Of a stretch of DNA of 46,366 nucleotides, positions 27,504 through 37,340 are shown piece by piece. The translations under genes were made by a program, and so were the position numbers. Position 1 is the stretch's first letter, and every line of letters begins with the position of its first letter. The stretch is from Chrysosporum bergii ANA360D (GTDB taxonomy: Bacteria > Cyanobacteriota > Cyanobacteriia > Cyanobacteriales > Nostocaceae). A model generated the notes under the pieces. The model was not told the DNA's origin, searched no databases, and saw nothing but the letters and a program-made list of their open reading frames with translations. The stretch lies in contig NZ_JANQDH010000014.1 of assembly GCF_029891735.1 (NCBI RefSeq), forward strand, positions 1-46,366, in the 5' to 3' direction.

Positions 27504-28346
27504 TTAATGTGACGGAAAATTTGTAGGAAAGACGAAATGGGGCAAGGTTTCATACCAAATTTCTGGAGGAAAGGGAAAGTCAGGGTAGCCAACCCTCAAC
27601 AAACACAAACCCTGGGGAGGAGCTGCGTGTTTTACTTTTTCCCGGCGTTCTTGTTTCCAGAGTTCGTTAAAGCTAGCAAGTGTTAGCTTACCGCAGCCTA
27701 CTTGTGCCAGCATCCCGACTAACAGCCGTACCATGCCATACAAAAATGCATTGGCCTGAATTTCAATATGAAGAAATGCTCCACTACGATGACATTCTGC
27801 TGCTTGCACCTCTACCCAAGAATGCGATCGCTTGGAACCTGCACGGTGAAATGCAGCCAAATGATGCTTTCCCATCAGGGGTTCTAGGGCAGCTTGGATT
27901 AAGCATTCATCCAGGGGTGCATAATAATAATGCCAACTAAAAGGGCTAACGAACAAGTTCGGTCGCTTTTCAGTATATATAGTGTAGCGATACCGCCGAT
28001 AGGTTGCAGTAAACCTGGCGTGCCAACGATCATCTACAGTAGCTGAAGCCCTGATTAGTATATCTTCCGGCAGATAACTGTTGAGAATTGATGCCCACTT
28101 GTGGGGTGGTATAAATCCTGTGGCTTCAAAATGGGCTACTTGAGCGGCTGCATGAACTCCGGAGTCGGTACGCCCGGCTCCATGCAGAGTCACATGATAG
28201 CCCAGAACTGCGGCGATGGCTGTTTCTATTTCTTCTTGAACTGTACGTTGGTGCTTTTGTCTTTGCCAGCCGTGGAAGTGAGTGCCTAAGTATTGAATTA
28301 CTAAGGCCACTCGATGGCTTGGCGTAGGCTGGTGGCTTTGTAACAT
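27504..28346 (-). CDS. truA: tRNA pseudouridine synthase A
   Basis: TruA converts U38-40 in the tRNA anticodon stem to pseudouridine. The catalytic aspartate is in GAGRTDSGVHA; YLGTHFHGWQRQ and FLYGMVRLLVG are further marks. The length of 280 aa is normal. Its place between rplQ and rplM is the conserved bacterial order. Confidence 0.95.
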   Translation of the reverse strand: MLQSHQPTPSHRVALVIQYLGTHFHGWQRQKHQRTVQEEIETAIAAVLGYHVTLHGAGRTDSGVHAAAQVAHFEATGFIPPHKWASILNSYLPEDILIRASATVDDRWHARFTATYRRYRYTIYTEKRPNLFVSPFSWHYYYAPLDECLIQAALEPLMGKHHLAAFHRAGSKRSHSWVEVQAAECHRSGAFLHIEIQANAFLYGMVRLLVGMLAQVGCGKLTLASFNELWKQERREKVKHAAPPQGLCLLRVGYPDFPFPPEIWYETLPHFVFPTNFPSH

Positions 28347-28378
28347 AGGTGTTTTGTCTGTAGGTCACTGTCTTTGTC

Positions 28379-28413
28379 ATTAACTAATGACTCATGACCA
28401 ATAACCCATGACT
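28379..28413. repeat. Degenerate tandem heptamers between rplQ and truA
   Basis: Five consecutive 7-bp units of consensus (A/C)ATGAC(T/C), each with up to two changes, fill much of the 78-bp spacer. A related run lies at 6591-6612 before tsaC. These are eroded short tandem repeats of the Nostocales type. Confidence 0.7.
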
Positions 28414-28424
28414 AATTGTTTAAG

Positions 28425-28775
28425 CTAAACTAGTTCTATGATTGCCATTTTCGCATGATCTCCCCTCCGGGGGACGGTATGGAAGATGCGGGTATAACCG
28501 CCGTTGCGATTACCATAGCGATTTGGTGCTTGCTCAAATAAAGCGTGAACTAGTTGCTTGTCGTAGATATAGCCCAGTGCTTCCCGACGTGCTGCTAGAG
28601 AGCCGTTTTTAGCTAGGGTAATCATTTTATCTACTTCGCTGCGGACAACTTTAGCTCGGATTAAAGTTGTGGTGATGCGGCCATGACGGATAAGTTCTGT
28701 AGTTAGCGATCGCAACAGGGCGCGACGCTGGTCAGCTGGTTTACTGAGTTTTTTGACTCGACAACGGTGACGCAT
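28425..28775 (-). CDS. rplQ: 50S ribosomal protein L17
   Basis: L17, 116 aa. [20 protein letters not shown] and [18 protein letters not shown] define the family; it lines the peptide exit tunnel rim. It follows rpoA by 31 bp, the usual alpha-operon end. Confidence 0.96.
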   Translation of the reverse strand: MRHRCRVKKLSKPADQRRALLRSLTTELIRHGRITTTLIRAKVVRSEVDKMITLAKNGSLAARREALGYIYDKQLVHALFEQAPNRYGNRNGGYTRIFHTVPRRGDHAKMAIIELV

Positions 28776-28806
28776 AATGCACTTGTAAATGAGTAAAAGT
28801 TTTAGT

Positions 28807-29754
28807 TTATGTTTGTTTAGAGCCTCGTTCGTGGGGTAGGGTAATACCTAAACGGCGCTGTAAAGCTTCTACCACTTCTTCGGCTGATTTTTGGCCAAAG
28901 TTTTTAATTTCTAACAAGTCTTCTTGGCTGAAATCCAATAGGTCGGCCACGGAGTTAACTTGTGCCCGTTTGAGACAGTTATAAGCCCGCACAGAAAGTT
29001 GTAATTCTTCAATGGGAATTTGGGCTGTGGGGTCGTCTGTGACCTCAGATCCTTTTTCTCTTGGCTGCAGTGAAATATCTTTCAACGGATTGAATAGATC
29101 TACTAGAATAGCAGCTGCCGATGACAATGCTTCTTGGGGAGAAATACTGCCATTTGTCCAAACTTCTAATAGCAGTCTGTCTTTGGTAATTGATCCGTCC
29201 CCACGGGCTTCTTCCACACTGTAGTTAACTTTCCGCACTGGCATAAATACTGAGTCTATTTGCAGAAAGTCCAAAGAAGTGGCTTCCTCTCGTCCTCTCT
29301 CTACTGTGCGATATCCCTTGCCTCTTTCAATGCGAAATTCCATTTCCAGCTTGCCACCTTCGGCGATGGTAGCTACATACTGAGTTTGGTCTATCACTTC
29401 TACTTCACTAGGCAAATCAAAATGTGCCACGGTGACTGTTGCCGGTCCGTTAACAAGTAATCTACCAATTTGGGGTTGAGCAGAATAGCTTCTCAGGATT
29501 ACTTCCTTCATTCTCATGAGGATTTCCAGCACATCTTCCCGTACCCCTGGGACTGTAGCAAACTCGTGAGTTACACCTGCAATTCTAACTGCTGTAACTG
29601 CTGTCCCCTCTAGATTCGACAGTAAAACCCGCCGCAGCGCGTTGCCCACGGTTGTTCCTTGGCCACGCTCTAGAGGTTCCAGCACAAATTTACTGTAATG
29701 GCTCCGGCTTTCCTCTGTATTAGATTCTACACATTCAATTTGAAACTGCGCCAC
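28807..29754 (-). CDS. rpoA: RNA polymerase alpha subunit
   Basis: RpoA, 315 aa. The N-terminal assembly domain contains [22 protein letters not shown], where the polymerase scaffold forms. A linker follows (about 228-240), then a C-terminal DNA- and activator-binding domain with [15 protein letters not shown] and [16 protein letters not shown]. The start appears to be GTG at 29754. Upstream lies an unusually long structured spacer instead of the short gap typical of alpha operons. Confidence 0.97.
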   Translation of the reverse strand: MAQFQIECVESNTEESRSHYSKFVLEPLERGQGTTVGNALRRVLLSNLEGTAVTAVRIAGVTHEFATVPGVREDVLEILMRMKEVILRSYSAQPQIGRLLVNGPATVTVAHFDLPSEVEVIDQTQYVATIAEGGKLEMEFRIERGKGYRTVERGREEATSLDFLQIDSVFMPVRKVNYSVEEARGDGSITKDRLLLEVWTNGSISPQEALSSAAAILVDLFNPLKDISLQPREKGSEVTDDPTAQIPIEELQLSVRAYNCLKRAQVNSVADLLDFSQEDLLEIKNFGQKSAEEVVEALQRRLGITLPHERGSKQT

Positions 29755-30016
29755 GGATTAGCCTCCCTTCTTTAAGGTGCTGCTAGCAGGCAAATCAATT
29801 GCCTCCCGAATTTACTTTTGGTTTCCTAGTTTTTGCTAGGTATATTTAACTGCCATCAAAAAGCAGTTGAAATTGTTTGATCACCCTCTTGAGGGAAAAT
29901 CATTGGTGATGATTTGAACTTAAGCAGCCCTCCCTACGGGAAGAGCTGACTTGCTTCTACTTGCTCAAGCCATCAGTATTAGTGTGTGGAGCCAATGCCC
30001 AATAATTAGGTGGCAT
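29755..30016 (-). promoter_or_regulatory. Structured rpsK-rpoA spacer (possible attenuator or leader)
   Basis: This 262-bp spacer holds a string of inverted repeats: CTGC/GCAG (29780-29789), GGCAA/TTGCC (29789-29803), CCTAG/CTAGG (29825-29840), AACTGC/GCAGTT (29848-29868), CCCTC/GAGGG (29884-29895), AAATCAT/ATGATTT (29897-29915) and TCCC/GGGA inside CAGC/GCTG (29925-29948). No ORF is seen. It could hold an rpoA promoter with structured leader, an attenuator or an RNA processing site. Confidence 0.5.
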
Positions 30017-30412
30017 TTAAACTCGCCGGCGCTTGGGTGGACGGCAACCGTTGTGAGGAATGGGGGTGATATCCCGAATTAGGGTAATTTCCAGTCCTGC
30101 TCCTTGGATTGCTCGAATGGCGGTTTCTCGACCTGCTCCCGGTCCGCTGACCATAACTTCAACTTGGCGCATTCCTTGGTCTATGGCGCGACGTGCGGCA
30201 CTTTCAGCTGCGGTTTGCGCTGCAAAGGGGGTTCCCTTTTTTGCTCCTTTAAAACCGCTAGAACCAGCACTAGCCCAAGAGATCACATCGCCCCTTTGAT
30301 CAGTAATGGTGACAATGCTATTGTTGAAAGTAGACTGGATGTAGGCCATGCCGTTGGGTACATTGCGTTTCTGCTTTTTGCTCCCGCCTTTTTTAGTTGG
30401 TTGTCTTGCCAT
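30017..30412 (-). CDS. rpsK: 30S ribosomal protein S11
   Basis: S11, 131 aa, on the 30S platform. [39 protein letters not shown] and the C-terminal [18 protein letters not shown] are conserved, including the Asn-Gly isoaspartate site. It lies between rpsM and the structured rpoA spacer. Confidence 0.97.
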   Translation of the reverse strand: MARQPTKKGGSKKQKRNVPNGMAYIQSTFNNSIVTITDQRGDVISWASAGSSGFKGAKKGTPFAAQTAAESAARRAIDQGMRQVEVMVSGPGAGRETAIRAIQGAGLEITLIRDITPIPHNGCRPPKRRRV

Positions 30413-30446
30413 ATTTTTCTAGTTAATCTTAGGTAAAGTTTGCCTT

Positions 30447-30479
30447 CCCTGGCGGAACCTAGGCGCACACTAGCCAGGG
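30447..30479 (-). promoter_or_regulatory. Hairpin in the rpsM-rpsK spacer
   Basis: A perfect 7-bp GC-rich stem, CCCTGGC (30447-30453) and GCCAGGG (30473-30479), fills the 75-bp spacer. Its loop contains the palindrome CCTAGG. No T-run follows. Confidence 0.45.
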
Positions 30480-30487
30480 TTGAAAGT

Positions 30488-30868
30488 TTATTTGCCTGGA
30501 GCTTTTTTCTTCCCAGCCACTGTTTGCCTTCTACCCCGACGGGTTCTAGCATTAGTGCGAGTTCTCTGACCTCTGACTGGTAAGCCCATGCGGTGACGGC
30601 GACCCCGGTAACAACCAATATCAATCAAGCGCTTGATACTCATGGCTTCTAAGCGCCGCAAGTCACCTTCAACTTGATAGTTACTTTCGATTTCTGCCCG
30701 TAGCGCGGCTACATCAGCATCACTTAAGTCTTTAACACGGATATCTGGGTTTACGCCTGTAACGGCTAAAATTTCCCTTGACCTTGTGAGTCCAATTCCG
30801 TAGATGTAAGTGAGACCAATTTCAACGCGCTTATCGCGTGGAAGGTCTACTCCGGAAATACGTGCCAC
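30488..30868 (-). CDS. rpsM: 30S ribosomal protein S13
   Basis: S13, 126 aa, contacts the P-site tRNA and the L5/L31 bridge. [20 protein letters not shown] and [18 protein letters not shown] mark it. The start codon appears to be GTG at 30868. It is followed by rpsK; the S4 gene that sits here in many bacteria is absent. Confidence 0.97.
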   Translation of the reverse strand: MARISGVDLPRDKRVEIGLTYIYGIGLTRSREILAVTGVNPDIRVKDLSDADVAALRAEIESNYQVEGDLRRLEAMSIKRLIDIGCYRGRRHRMGLPVRGQRTRTNARTRRGRRQTVAGKKKAPGK

Positions 30869-30981
30869 AACTAATTTCTCCCTATGGTTATTGCAATTAC
30901 TTTGACAAAAGCCTGATTGATTGCTTTTGGATTTTTTGTTCGTGCTTTATCTGTGATTTCACTCTTTGATTTGTCAGAGTG

Positions 30982-31095
30982 TTAGCCTTGGCGTTGTTTG
31001 TGTTTGGGATTCTCGCAAATCACCATCACCCGCCCACGACGACGGATGACGTTACATTTATCACAGATTTTCTTGACAGAGGCTCTAACTTTCAT
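30982..31095 (-). CDS. rpmJ: 50S ribosomal protein L36
   Basis: The 37-residue L36 starts [17 protein letters not shown] and ends [10 protein letters not shown]. The zinc site is complete (CDKC, a later Cys in VICEN, and His in PKHK), so this is the zinc-binding form. It lies between infA and rpsM, its conserved place. Confidence 0.96.
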   Translation of the reverse strand: MKVRASVKKICDKCNVIRRRGRVMVICENPKHKQRQG

Positions 31096-31211
31096 GCCTT
31101 TTTAAATTGACTCCAAATAGTAAATTATAGCATTTTTAGGGAAATTAATTCAGTTAACTAACTGGGTATCACCCAAAAAGATGATTTTATGGTAAGATTT
31201 CCAAGATATAA

Positions 31212-31436
31212 CTATTTTTTCCGCAGTCTATAGGTGATTCTACCTTTGGTCAGATCATAGGGAGTTAACTCGACCTTGACGCGATCGCCTGGTAGAATCT
31301 TGATGTAATTACGGCGAATCTTACCAGAAATGTGTGCCAAGACATTGAATCCATTGTCCAAATCAACGCGAAACATGGCATTGGGGAGGGATTCAGTCAC
31401 TGTACCTTCCATTTCAATTAAATCTTGCTTAGACAA
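31212..31436 (-). CDS. infA: Translation initiation factor IF-1
   Basis: IF-1, 74 aa, an OB-fold protein that occupies the 30S A site during initiation. [29 protein letters not shown] and [15 protein letters not shown] are family marks. It has a 200-bp upstream spacer after adk that could hold its own promoter. Confidence 0.97.
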
Positions 31437-31604
31437 TTTGTTTTTTCCTCAATTCAACAATCTCCTCTTTATTCAGTTGCAGCATTTTATCTGCAAAAGA
31501 ACATATTTTGAAAAATATATCAACAGTTTCTTAATATATCTTAGCTAAAATTGGTCTACATCTTCGACCCGGGGATAGGGACGGCCTCAGCTGCGTCAAG
31601 AGTT

Positions 31605-31631
31605 GGGGAGTAAGTGAGAATTTTACTCCCC
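31605..31631 (-). terminator. Strong hairpin after adk
   Basis: A perfect 9-bp stem, GGGGAGTAA (31605-31613) and TTACTCCCC (31623-31631), plus one possible G-U pair, lies 5 bp beyond the adk stop. The 3' side lacks a U-run, so it may be an attenuator or a processing and stabilising element between secY-adk and infA. Confidence 0.5.
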
Positions 31632-31636
31632 TGGGT

Positions 31637-32197
31637 CTATGAAGTAATGATTGTTTGTAATTGTTTGGTGACTTGTTCTTGGGGCTGATCGCCGTTGACT
31701 GTTACCAGTTTTTGGCGATCGCGGTAGTAGTGAATCAATGGTGCGGTTTGAGCCCGGTAAACATCTAAACGATGACGAATTACCTCTTCGGTGTCGTCTT
31801 TTCGTCCTCTATCTAATAAACGCGCCACTACCACATCATCTGGAGCATCCAGGTTAATTACCCTTTCGTCACCTTGATTAATTTCGACCAGCAACTTTTC
31901 CAGAAAAACTGCTTGTGTGACCTTGCGCGGGAAACCATCCAGAATCCAACCAGATTGAGCATCAGTTTGACCAATCCGCTCCTTTACCAATTCCTGTACT
32001 AACTGGTCAGGGACTAAATCGCCGCTATTTACATAACTTTGAGCTTTAATTCCCAAAGGAGTTTGCTCTTTCATAGCTTGTCTTAATATTTCCCCCGTAG
32101 AAATATGGGGAATATTCAATTTTTCAGCCAAAATTTGAGCCTGAGTTCCTTTACCAGATCCAGGTGGTCCCAAGAAAATTAATCGCGTCACTGTCAC
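31637..32197 (-). CDS. adk: Adenylate kinase
   Basis: Adenylate kinase, 186 aa, interconverts AMP, ADP and ATP. The P-loop is LGPPGSGKGTQ, the AMP site has HISTGEILR and GWILDGFPR, and the LID is of the short type (DRGRKDDTEEVIRHRL) without zinc cysteines, as in other cyanobacteria. The likely GTG start at 32197 shares its G with the secY stop TAG, so the two are translationally coupled. Confidence 0.96.
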   Translation of the reverse strand: MTVTRLIFLGPPGSGKGTQAQILAEKLNIPHISTGEILRQAMKEQTPLGIKAQSYVNSGDLVPDQLVQELVKERIGQTDAQSGWILDGFPRKVTQAVFLEKLLVEINQGDERVINLDAPDDVVVARLLDRGRKDDTEEVIRHRLDVYRAQTAPLIHYYRDRQKLVTVNGDQPQEQVTKQLQTIITS

Positions 32198-33510
32198 TAT
32201 TGTTTCACCATTCCTTCATAACGCTGAGATATCACATAAGTTTGCACTTGCTTCGCTGTGTCGATTGCCACACCCACTAAAATGAGCAAAGAAGTAGCAC
32301 CCAATCCCCTAAAGGTTGGTACTCCTAAAGCACTTTCAACAGCGGTGGGGATAATAGCAACAAATCCCAAAAATATCGCACCCAAAAAAGTTAAGCGATT
32401 AATCACACGCTCCAGATACTCACTGGTAGCTTTTCCTGGACGAATCCCCGGAACACTAGATCCCATTTTCTTCAAGTTTTGTGCCACATCCACCGGGTTA
32501 ACAATCAATGAGGAGTAGAAGTAACTGAAGAAAACAATTGATGTTAAATAAACCAGAGCGTAAACCCAAGCGCCAGAACCACCAGGACTAAGATAGGTGT
32601 TGACAATGTTGGCTACTTCTGTACTACCAGTAAAATTAGCAATCAATAGTGGCAGGCTTAAAATTGCGGTAGCAAAGATAATCGGCATTACACCGCCAGA
32701 ATTAAGCCGCAGGGGTAAATAGCTGCGTTGCTCTGCCAATACTCGGCGACCCACTTGGCGGCGAGCGGAAATAATCGGGATGCGACGGATGCCTTCTTGA
32801 ACAAAAACAATCCCAACAATTGTCGCCAAGAAAACTAACACTAAAACTATGACCCGACCAACTATTTCTCTACCGCCAACTTGGACTAAATCAATGGTGT
32901 CCCCTAAAGCTTTAGGTAAAGAAGCTACGATGTTGACAAAAATCAACAAGGAAGCGCCATTTCCGATGCCGCGCTCTGTAATTAGTTCTGATGCCCACAT
33001 AACAAACATGGAACCAGCAGTGAGAGCGATCGCTGTTTCAGCTACAAAGGCCAAACCTGGATTTACAGCGAACTGCTGTAAGAAGAACGCCGAAAAAGCC
33101 ACACTTTGAAGCGCAGCCCAACCTACAGTTACGTAGCGTGTGATTTGGGAAATTTTCCGGCGACCCGCTTCGCCTTCATTTTTCTGTAAATTTTCTAAAG
33201 ATGGAATTGCCGCCGTCAGTAATTGGATAATAATGGAAGCATTGATAAAGGGTAGGATACCCAGGGCAAAAATTCCCAACGTGGAAAGTCCACGTCCAGA
33301 AAAAATATCCAATAAACCAAAGACCGCGTTGTTCCCGGATATAGCTGCGGCAAACCTCTCTCTATCCAGACCTGGTACTGGCAAAAATATGCCGAGGCGA
33401 ACCAAAATTAAAATACCGATAGTAACAAGCAGCCTACCTCTGAGTCCGGCAGCTTGCGCCATCTGCATAAAAGTTTCTTGAGCCGTTGGGGTTTTTTCTC
33501 TACTGATCAT
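32197..33510 (-). CDS. secY: Protein translocase subunit SecY
   Basis: SecY, 437 aa, ten membrane helices, is the channel of the Sec translocon in plasma and thylakoid membranes. Visible marks are the plug-adjacent PVPGLDRERFA, GIFALGILPFINASIIIQLL, the ERGIGNGASLLIFVNIV helix and cytoplasmic loops with QEGIRRIPI and the basic ARRQVGRR. The C-terminus is normal. Its accessory partners secD and secF are at 9112-11471. Confidence 0.97.
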   Translation of the reverse strand: MISREKTPTAQETFMQMAQAAGLRGRLLVTIGILILVRLGIFLPVPGLDRERFAAAISGNNAVFGLLDIFSGRGLSTLGIFALGILPFINASIIIQLLTAAIPSLENLQKNEGEAGRRKISQITRYVTVGWAALQSVAFSAFFLQQFAVNPGLAFVAETAIALTAGSMFVMWASELITERGIGNGASLLIFVNIVASLPKALGDTIDLVQVGGREIVGRVIVLVLVFLATIVGIVFVQEGIRRIPIISARRQVGRRVLAEQRSYLPLRLNSGGVMPIIFATAILSLPLLIANFTGSTEVANIVNTYLSPGGSGAWVYALVYLTSIVFFSYFYSSLIVNPVDVAQNLKKMGSSVPGIRPGKATSEYLERVINRLTFLGAIFLGFVAIIPTAVESALGVPTFRGLGATSLLILVGVAIDTAKQVQTYVISQRYEGMVKQ

Positions 33511-33581
33511 AGAATGCTACCTCTATAGTGAACCAGGCGCTGGCAGCGATAAGAAATGCAAAGTGCGCTTTTCCGGCTCAC

Positions 33582-34025
33582 TTATAAAACTTCGCAACTA
33601 CCACCAGCAGCCTCAATTTTGCTACGAGCTTGTCCTGTAAAAGCTGCTGCTTGTACCTTCAGGGATACATTTAATTCGCCATTGCCCAAAATTTTCAATG
33701 GACCTTTAGCAGAGGTAATGATCCCTGCCTCTTGAAGAAAAGTTAAATTTACTTCTGTATTAGCAGGAAGGGAAGCCAGCTTATCTACATTAATCGTAGT
33801 GTAAACTTTTCGGTTTACCATGGGAAAGCCCTTGAGCTTAGGTAAGCGCCGATATAATGGTTGTTGACCACCTTCAAAACCGGGTCTGGTACTGCTACCA
33901 GAACGAGATTTTTGACCTCTCATCCCTAAACCAGCACTAGCGCCTTGACCGGCAGAGATACCTCTGGCTACACGGCGGCGGCGTTTTTTTGAACCTTTTT
34001 GGGGTTTAACGTCGTTGAGTCTCAT
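33582..34025 (-). CDS. rplO: 50S ribosomal protein L15
   Basis: L15, 147 aa. The glycine- and arginine-rich N-terminus ([20 protein letters not shown]) threads into 23[23 protein letters not shown] is the family signature. It directly follows rpsE; the L30 gene (rpmD) often found here is absent. Confidence 0.97.
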   Translation of the reverse strand: MRLNDVKPQKGSKKRRRRVARGISAGQGASAGLGMRGQKSRSGSSTRPGFEGGQQPLYRRLPKLKGFPMVNRKVYTTINVDKLASLPANTEVNLTFLQEAGIITSAKGPLKILGNGELNVSLKVQAAAFTGQARSKIEAAGGSCEVL

Positions 34026-34056
34026 GATGTGTCATACCTCTACCAATCAAACAAAC

Positions 34057-34581
34057 TTAAACATACAATCTTTCCACAGGGACACCCCTATCCTCTGCCA
34101 CCTCAGCAAAAGTACGCAGAGTAGATAAAGCATTCACCGCAGCCCTAGCGTTGTTCAGAGGATTATTAGAACCCAACTGCTTCGCTAAAATGTTACGGAC
34201 TCCCGCCAACTCCAGGACAGTCCGTACTGCACCACCAGCAATTACACCAGTACCGGGGGCGGCAGGGCGCATAATCACTTTGGCACCGCCTCCTACACCG
34301 TCGATGGGGTGGGGGATGGAATTAGATTTAGTCATGGGGATGTCGATAAGATGTTTTTTACCATCTGCTACCCCTTTTTTTACTGCCCCAATTACATCGG
34401 AGGCTTTACCTACACCAACTCCCACTTGTCCACGTTCGTTACCTACGACGACGATGGCTCGGAAGCTGAGTTTTTTACCTCCTTTGACTACTTTGCTGAC
34501 CCGGCGGATTTGAATTACTCGCTCTTGCCAGTTGGTTTCTTCTTTTTTTGTGCGGTTGGCTTTACGACGATTGGTGGCCAT
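34057..34581 (-). CDS. rpsE: 30S ribosomal protein S5
   Basis: S5, 174 aa. [20 protein letters not shown] is the RNA-binding start and [17 protein letters not shown] the domain-2 signature. It acts in decoding fidelity and mRNA entry. It follows rplR by 30 bp. Confidence 0.97.
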   Translation of the reverse strand: MATNRRKANRTKKEETNWQERVIQIRRVSKVVKGGKKLSFRAIVVVGNERGQVGVGVGKASDVIGAVKKGVADGKKHLIDIPMTKSNSIPHPIDGVGGGAKVIMRPAAPGTGVIAGGAVRTVLELAGVRNILAKQLGSNNPLNNARAAVNALSTLRTFAEVAEDRGVPVERLYV

Positions 34582-34611
34582 GATTAATCACACTCCATTT
34601 CTCTGCTTTTC

Positions 34612-34974
34612 TTAAAAATCTAAACCTGCTTCCCTGGCTGCGTCGGCTAAGGCTTGGATGCGACCATGGTATAAATTGCCGCCGCGGTCGAATACCACCT
34701 TAGTAATACCCTTTTCCAAAGAACGAGCAGCGATTAACTTGCCAACCTGTGCTGAGGCTTCACAACTAGCTCCCGTAGCCAAACTAGACCTTAAGTCAGG
34801 TTCAACGGTAGAAGCTGCCACTAAGGTATGGTGCTTAGTATCATCAATTACTTGAGCGTAAATATGCTCGTTGGACCGAAATACTGCTAACCTGGGACGT
34901 TCCCCACTGCCGCTTACCTTGCCCCGAACACGCCGATGGCGACGTTGTTTTGATTCTCTGCGAGTTAGTTTCAT
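34612..34974 (-). CDS. rplR: 50S ribosomal protein L18
   Basis: L18, 120 aa, binds 5S rRNA with L5. The basic N-terminus ([16 protein letters not shown]) and [20 protein letters not shown], then [20 protein letters not shown], fit the family. The gap to rplF is 2 bp. Confidence 0.97.
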   Translation of the reverse strand: MKLTRRESKQRRHRRVRGKVSGSGERPRLAVFRSNEHIYAQVIDDTKHHTLVAASTVEPDLRSSLATGASCEASAQVGKLIAARSLEKGITKVVFDRGGNLYHGRIQALADAAREAGLDF

Positions 34975-34976
34975 AA

Positions 34977-35525
34977 CTACTTCTTACCACCCTTACCAGT
35001 TTTACCAGCTTTGCGTCGCACCACTTCTCCTGCATAACGAATACCCTTACCTTTATAAGGTTCAGGGGGACGAACTGCACGTATTTTGGCAGCCATATTA
35101 CCTACTATTTCTTTGTCATAACCACTGACAATGACATTGGTGTTATTCTCTACGGCAAACTGAACCCCGTCCGGTGGGACAATTTGCACTTGATGGCTAT
35201 AACCAATGTTTAAGACCAAATTACGACCTTGAACCTGTGCCCGGTAACCTACGCCTTGGATTTCTAACCGCCGTTGAAAACCTTGGGACACACCCTGCAC
35301 CATGTTGGCTACTAATGTGCGGCTTAATCCGTGCATTTGTCTGGATACACGGGTATCATCACGACGGGTTACTTGTAATATTTCTCCTTGTTGGGAAACA
35401 ATCACATTATTAGATAAGGTGCGGGATAGTTCTCCTTTTGGTCCTTTGACTAGAACTTTACTACCATCTATGGTCACTGCCACTTTAGCGGGGATGGTAA
35501 TGGGTTGTTTTCCTATCCGAGACAT
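34977..35525 (-). CDS. rplF: 50S ribosomal protein L6
   Basis: L6, 182 aa, with two similar alpha/beta domains near the factor-binding site. [15 protein letters not shown] opens it and the signature [20 protein letters not shown] closes domain 2. The tail [11 protein letters not shown] is basic. Confidence 0.97.
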   Translation of the reverse strand: MSRIGKQPITIPAKVAVTIDGSKVLVKGPKGELSRTLSNNVIVSQQGEILQVTRRDDTRVSRQMHGLSRTLVANMVQGVSQGFQRRLEIQGVGYRAQVQGRNLVLNIGYSHQVQIVPPDGVQFAVENNTNVIVSGYDKEIVGNMAAKIRAVRPPEPYKGKGIRYAGEVVRRKAGKTGKGGKK

Positions 35526-35550
35526 GATTTTTGTCCTTTATTTTCAATCA

Positions 35551-35952
35551 CTACCAAACATAGCAAAGCACTTCACCACCGAGTTGCTGACGACGGGCTT
35601 CCCTGTCCGTCATGATGCCTTGGGATGTGGATATAATGGCTATGCCGATGCCTCCTAATACCCTAGGTAAATCTTTTCTATTAGAGTAAACCCGTAAACC
35701 TGGTCTGCTGATTCGCTTTAAAGTAGTTATTAAAGGTTGACGATTTTTACCTTTATACTTTAGTGAAATTACTAGATTTCGTTTTACTCCCTCTCCAGCT
35801 TCTACAACATCAGCAACGAAACCTTCTTCTTGTAGCACCTTGGCGATACTACGGGTCATTTTTGTGGCTGGTACTTGTGTTGTTTGATGCCTTGCTAGGT
35901 TAGCGTTGCGGATGCGCGTAAGCATATCTGCTACAGTGTCGTTAGCCGCCAT
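35551..35952 (-). CDS. rpsH: 30S ribosomal protein S8
   Basis: S8, 133 aa, a primary binder of the 16S central domain. [18 protein letters not shown] and [19 protein letters not shown] are conserved. The gene follows rplE directly; rpsN (S14), which lies between them in many bacteria, is absent. Confidence 0.97.
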   Translation of the reverse strand: MAANDTVADMLTRIRNANLARHQTTQVPATKMTRSIAKVLQEEGFVADVVEAGEGVKRNLVISLKYKGKNRQPLITTLKRISRPGLRVYSNRKDLPRVLGGIGIAIISTSQGIMTDREARRQQLGGEVLCYVW

Positions 35953-35975
35953 TTTTTCCTCTTTAGAACAATATG

Positions 35976-36521
35976 TTAATCGCGAAAAGGCATTCCTATT
36001 TCTTTGAGTAGGGCGCGCCCCTCTTCGTCGTTTGGCGCTGTAGTGATGATGGAAATGTCCATCCCCCGAATTTGGTCGATACTGTCATACTCTACTTCGG
36101 GGAAGATTAACTGTTCTCTCACACCTAGAGTGTAGTTACCGCGTCCGTCAAAACTTTTGGGACTAATACCGCGAAAGTCTCTGATTCTGGGTAGTGATAA
36201 GCTGACTAATCTATCCAAAAAAGCGTACATCCGCTCTCCCCGCAGAGTGACCATGATGCCTACGGGCATACCTTGACGAATTTTAAAGCCTGCGATCGCC
36301 TTCTTAGCCCTAGTCACTACAGGTTTTTGCCCTGTAATTAAAGTAATTTCCTTAACAGAAGCCTCCAAAGCCTTAGCATTTTGAGCCGCTTCCCCTAAAC
36401 CCCTGTTAACTGTGATTTTTACTAATTTGGGTACTTGATGAATGTTGCTGTATTGAAACTGATTCATCAGTTTGGGGACGATGGTTTCTTGGTATAAGGT
36501 TTTTAGTCTCGTGGTTGCCAT
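35976..36521 (-). CDS. rplE: 50S ribosomal protein L5
   Basis: L5, 181 aa, holds 5S rRNA and touches the P-site t[42 protein letters not shown] and [20 protein letters not shown] mark it. It carries a HIP1 site within the coding region (36292-36299). Confidence 0.97.
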   Translation of the reverse strand: MATTRLKTLYQETIVPKLMNQFQYSNIHQVPKLVKITVNRGLGEAAQNAKALEASVKEITLITGQKPVVTRAKKAIAGFKIRQGMPVGIMVTLRGERMYAFLDRLVSLSLPRIRDFRGISPKSFDGRGNYTLGVREQLIFPEVEYDSIDQIRGMDISIITTAPNDEEGRALLKEIGMPFRD

Positions 36522-36576
36522 AAAAAATTATGCTCCTTTTCCCTGGTCTTGGTCAGGGTTTTTACAAATTGATCAG

Positions 36577-36930
36577 TTATTTATCCAGAATTTCCCCGGT
36601 TTTCTTCAGCATTCTCACTTTTTTACCTTCCGGGGTGAAGGTGTAGCAAACACGACTAGCCACATTTTGTTTAGTGGAATACAGCATCACGTTAGAACTG
36701 TGAATAGGAAATTCCTGAGTGGATATGCGCCCAGATTCTCCTTCTTGTTGGGGTTTAATGTGTTTGGTTTTGATGTTGACACCTTGAACTATGACTTGAC
36801 TAAATTCTGGTAATGCCCGCATTACTTCCCCCACTTTACCCTTATCTTTACCGGCAATTACTTGTACAGTGTCACCGGTTTTGACGTGCATTTTATGGAA
36901 TATTTTGGGTTTTGGTTTTTTGTTAGCCAT
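36577..36930 (-). CDS. rplX: 50S ribosomal protein L24
   Basis: L24, 117 aa, an assembly-initiator protein with a KOW motif: [21 protein letters not shown]. The start shares its position with the rplN stop (1-bp overlap), indicating coupling. Confidence 0.96.
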   Translation of the reverse strand: MANKKPKPKIFHKMHVKTGDTVQVIAGKDKGKVGEVMRALPEFSQVIVQGVNIKTKHIKPQQEGESGRISTQEFPIHSSNVMLYSTKQNVASRVCYTFTPEGKKVRMLKKTGEILDK

Positions 36931-37298
36931 TACAGTACCTCTGGAGCTAGGGAAACAATTTTAGTAAAGTTTTTATCCCGTAGTTCTCTGGCTATCGGTC
37001 CAAAAACTCTTGTTCCTTTGGGGTTGCCGTCTTTGTTGATGATCACAGCTGCGTTGTCGTCAAAGCGAATACTCATACCACTATCCCGGCGGATATTATG
37101 GCGAGTGCGGACTATCACAGCTTCAATCACATCAGATTTTTTTACTGCCATATTGGGTAAAGCATCTTTAACCACGGCGATAATTCTGTCACCAATGAAG
37201 CCATAACGTCTGTTGCCGCCTCCTAATATTCGGATGCACATAATTTTCTTAGCTCCGCTATTATCGGCCACAGTTAAATAAGTTTGGGGTTGAATCAC
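36930..37298 (-). CDS. rplN: 50S ribosomal protein L14
   Basis: L14, 122 aa, on the subunit interface. [20 protein letters not shown] and [20 protein letters not shown] are near-invariant. It precedes rplX with a one-base overlap. Confidence 0.97.
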   Translation of the reverse strand: MIQPQTYLTVADNSGAKKIMCIRILGGGNRRYGFIGDRIIAVVKDALPNMAVKKSDVIEAVIVRTRHNIRRDSGMSIRFDDNAAVIINKDGNPKGTRVFGPIARELRDKNFTKIVSLAPEVL

Positions 37299-37340
37299 AA
37301 TTAACCTCCTTTTTGGAGTTTTATCTAGTTAATATTACGT

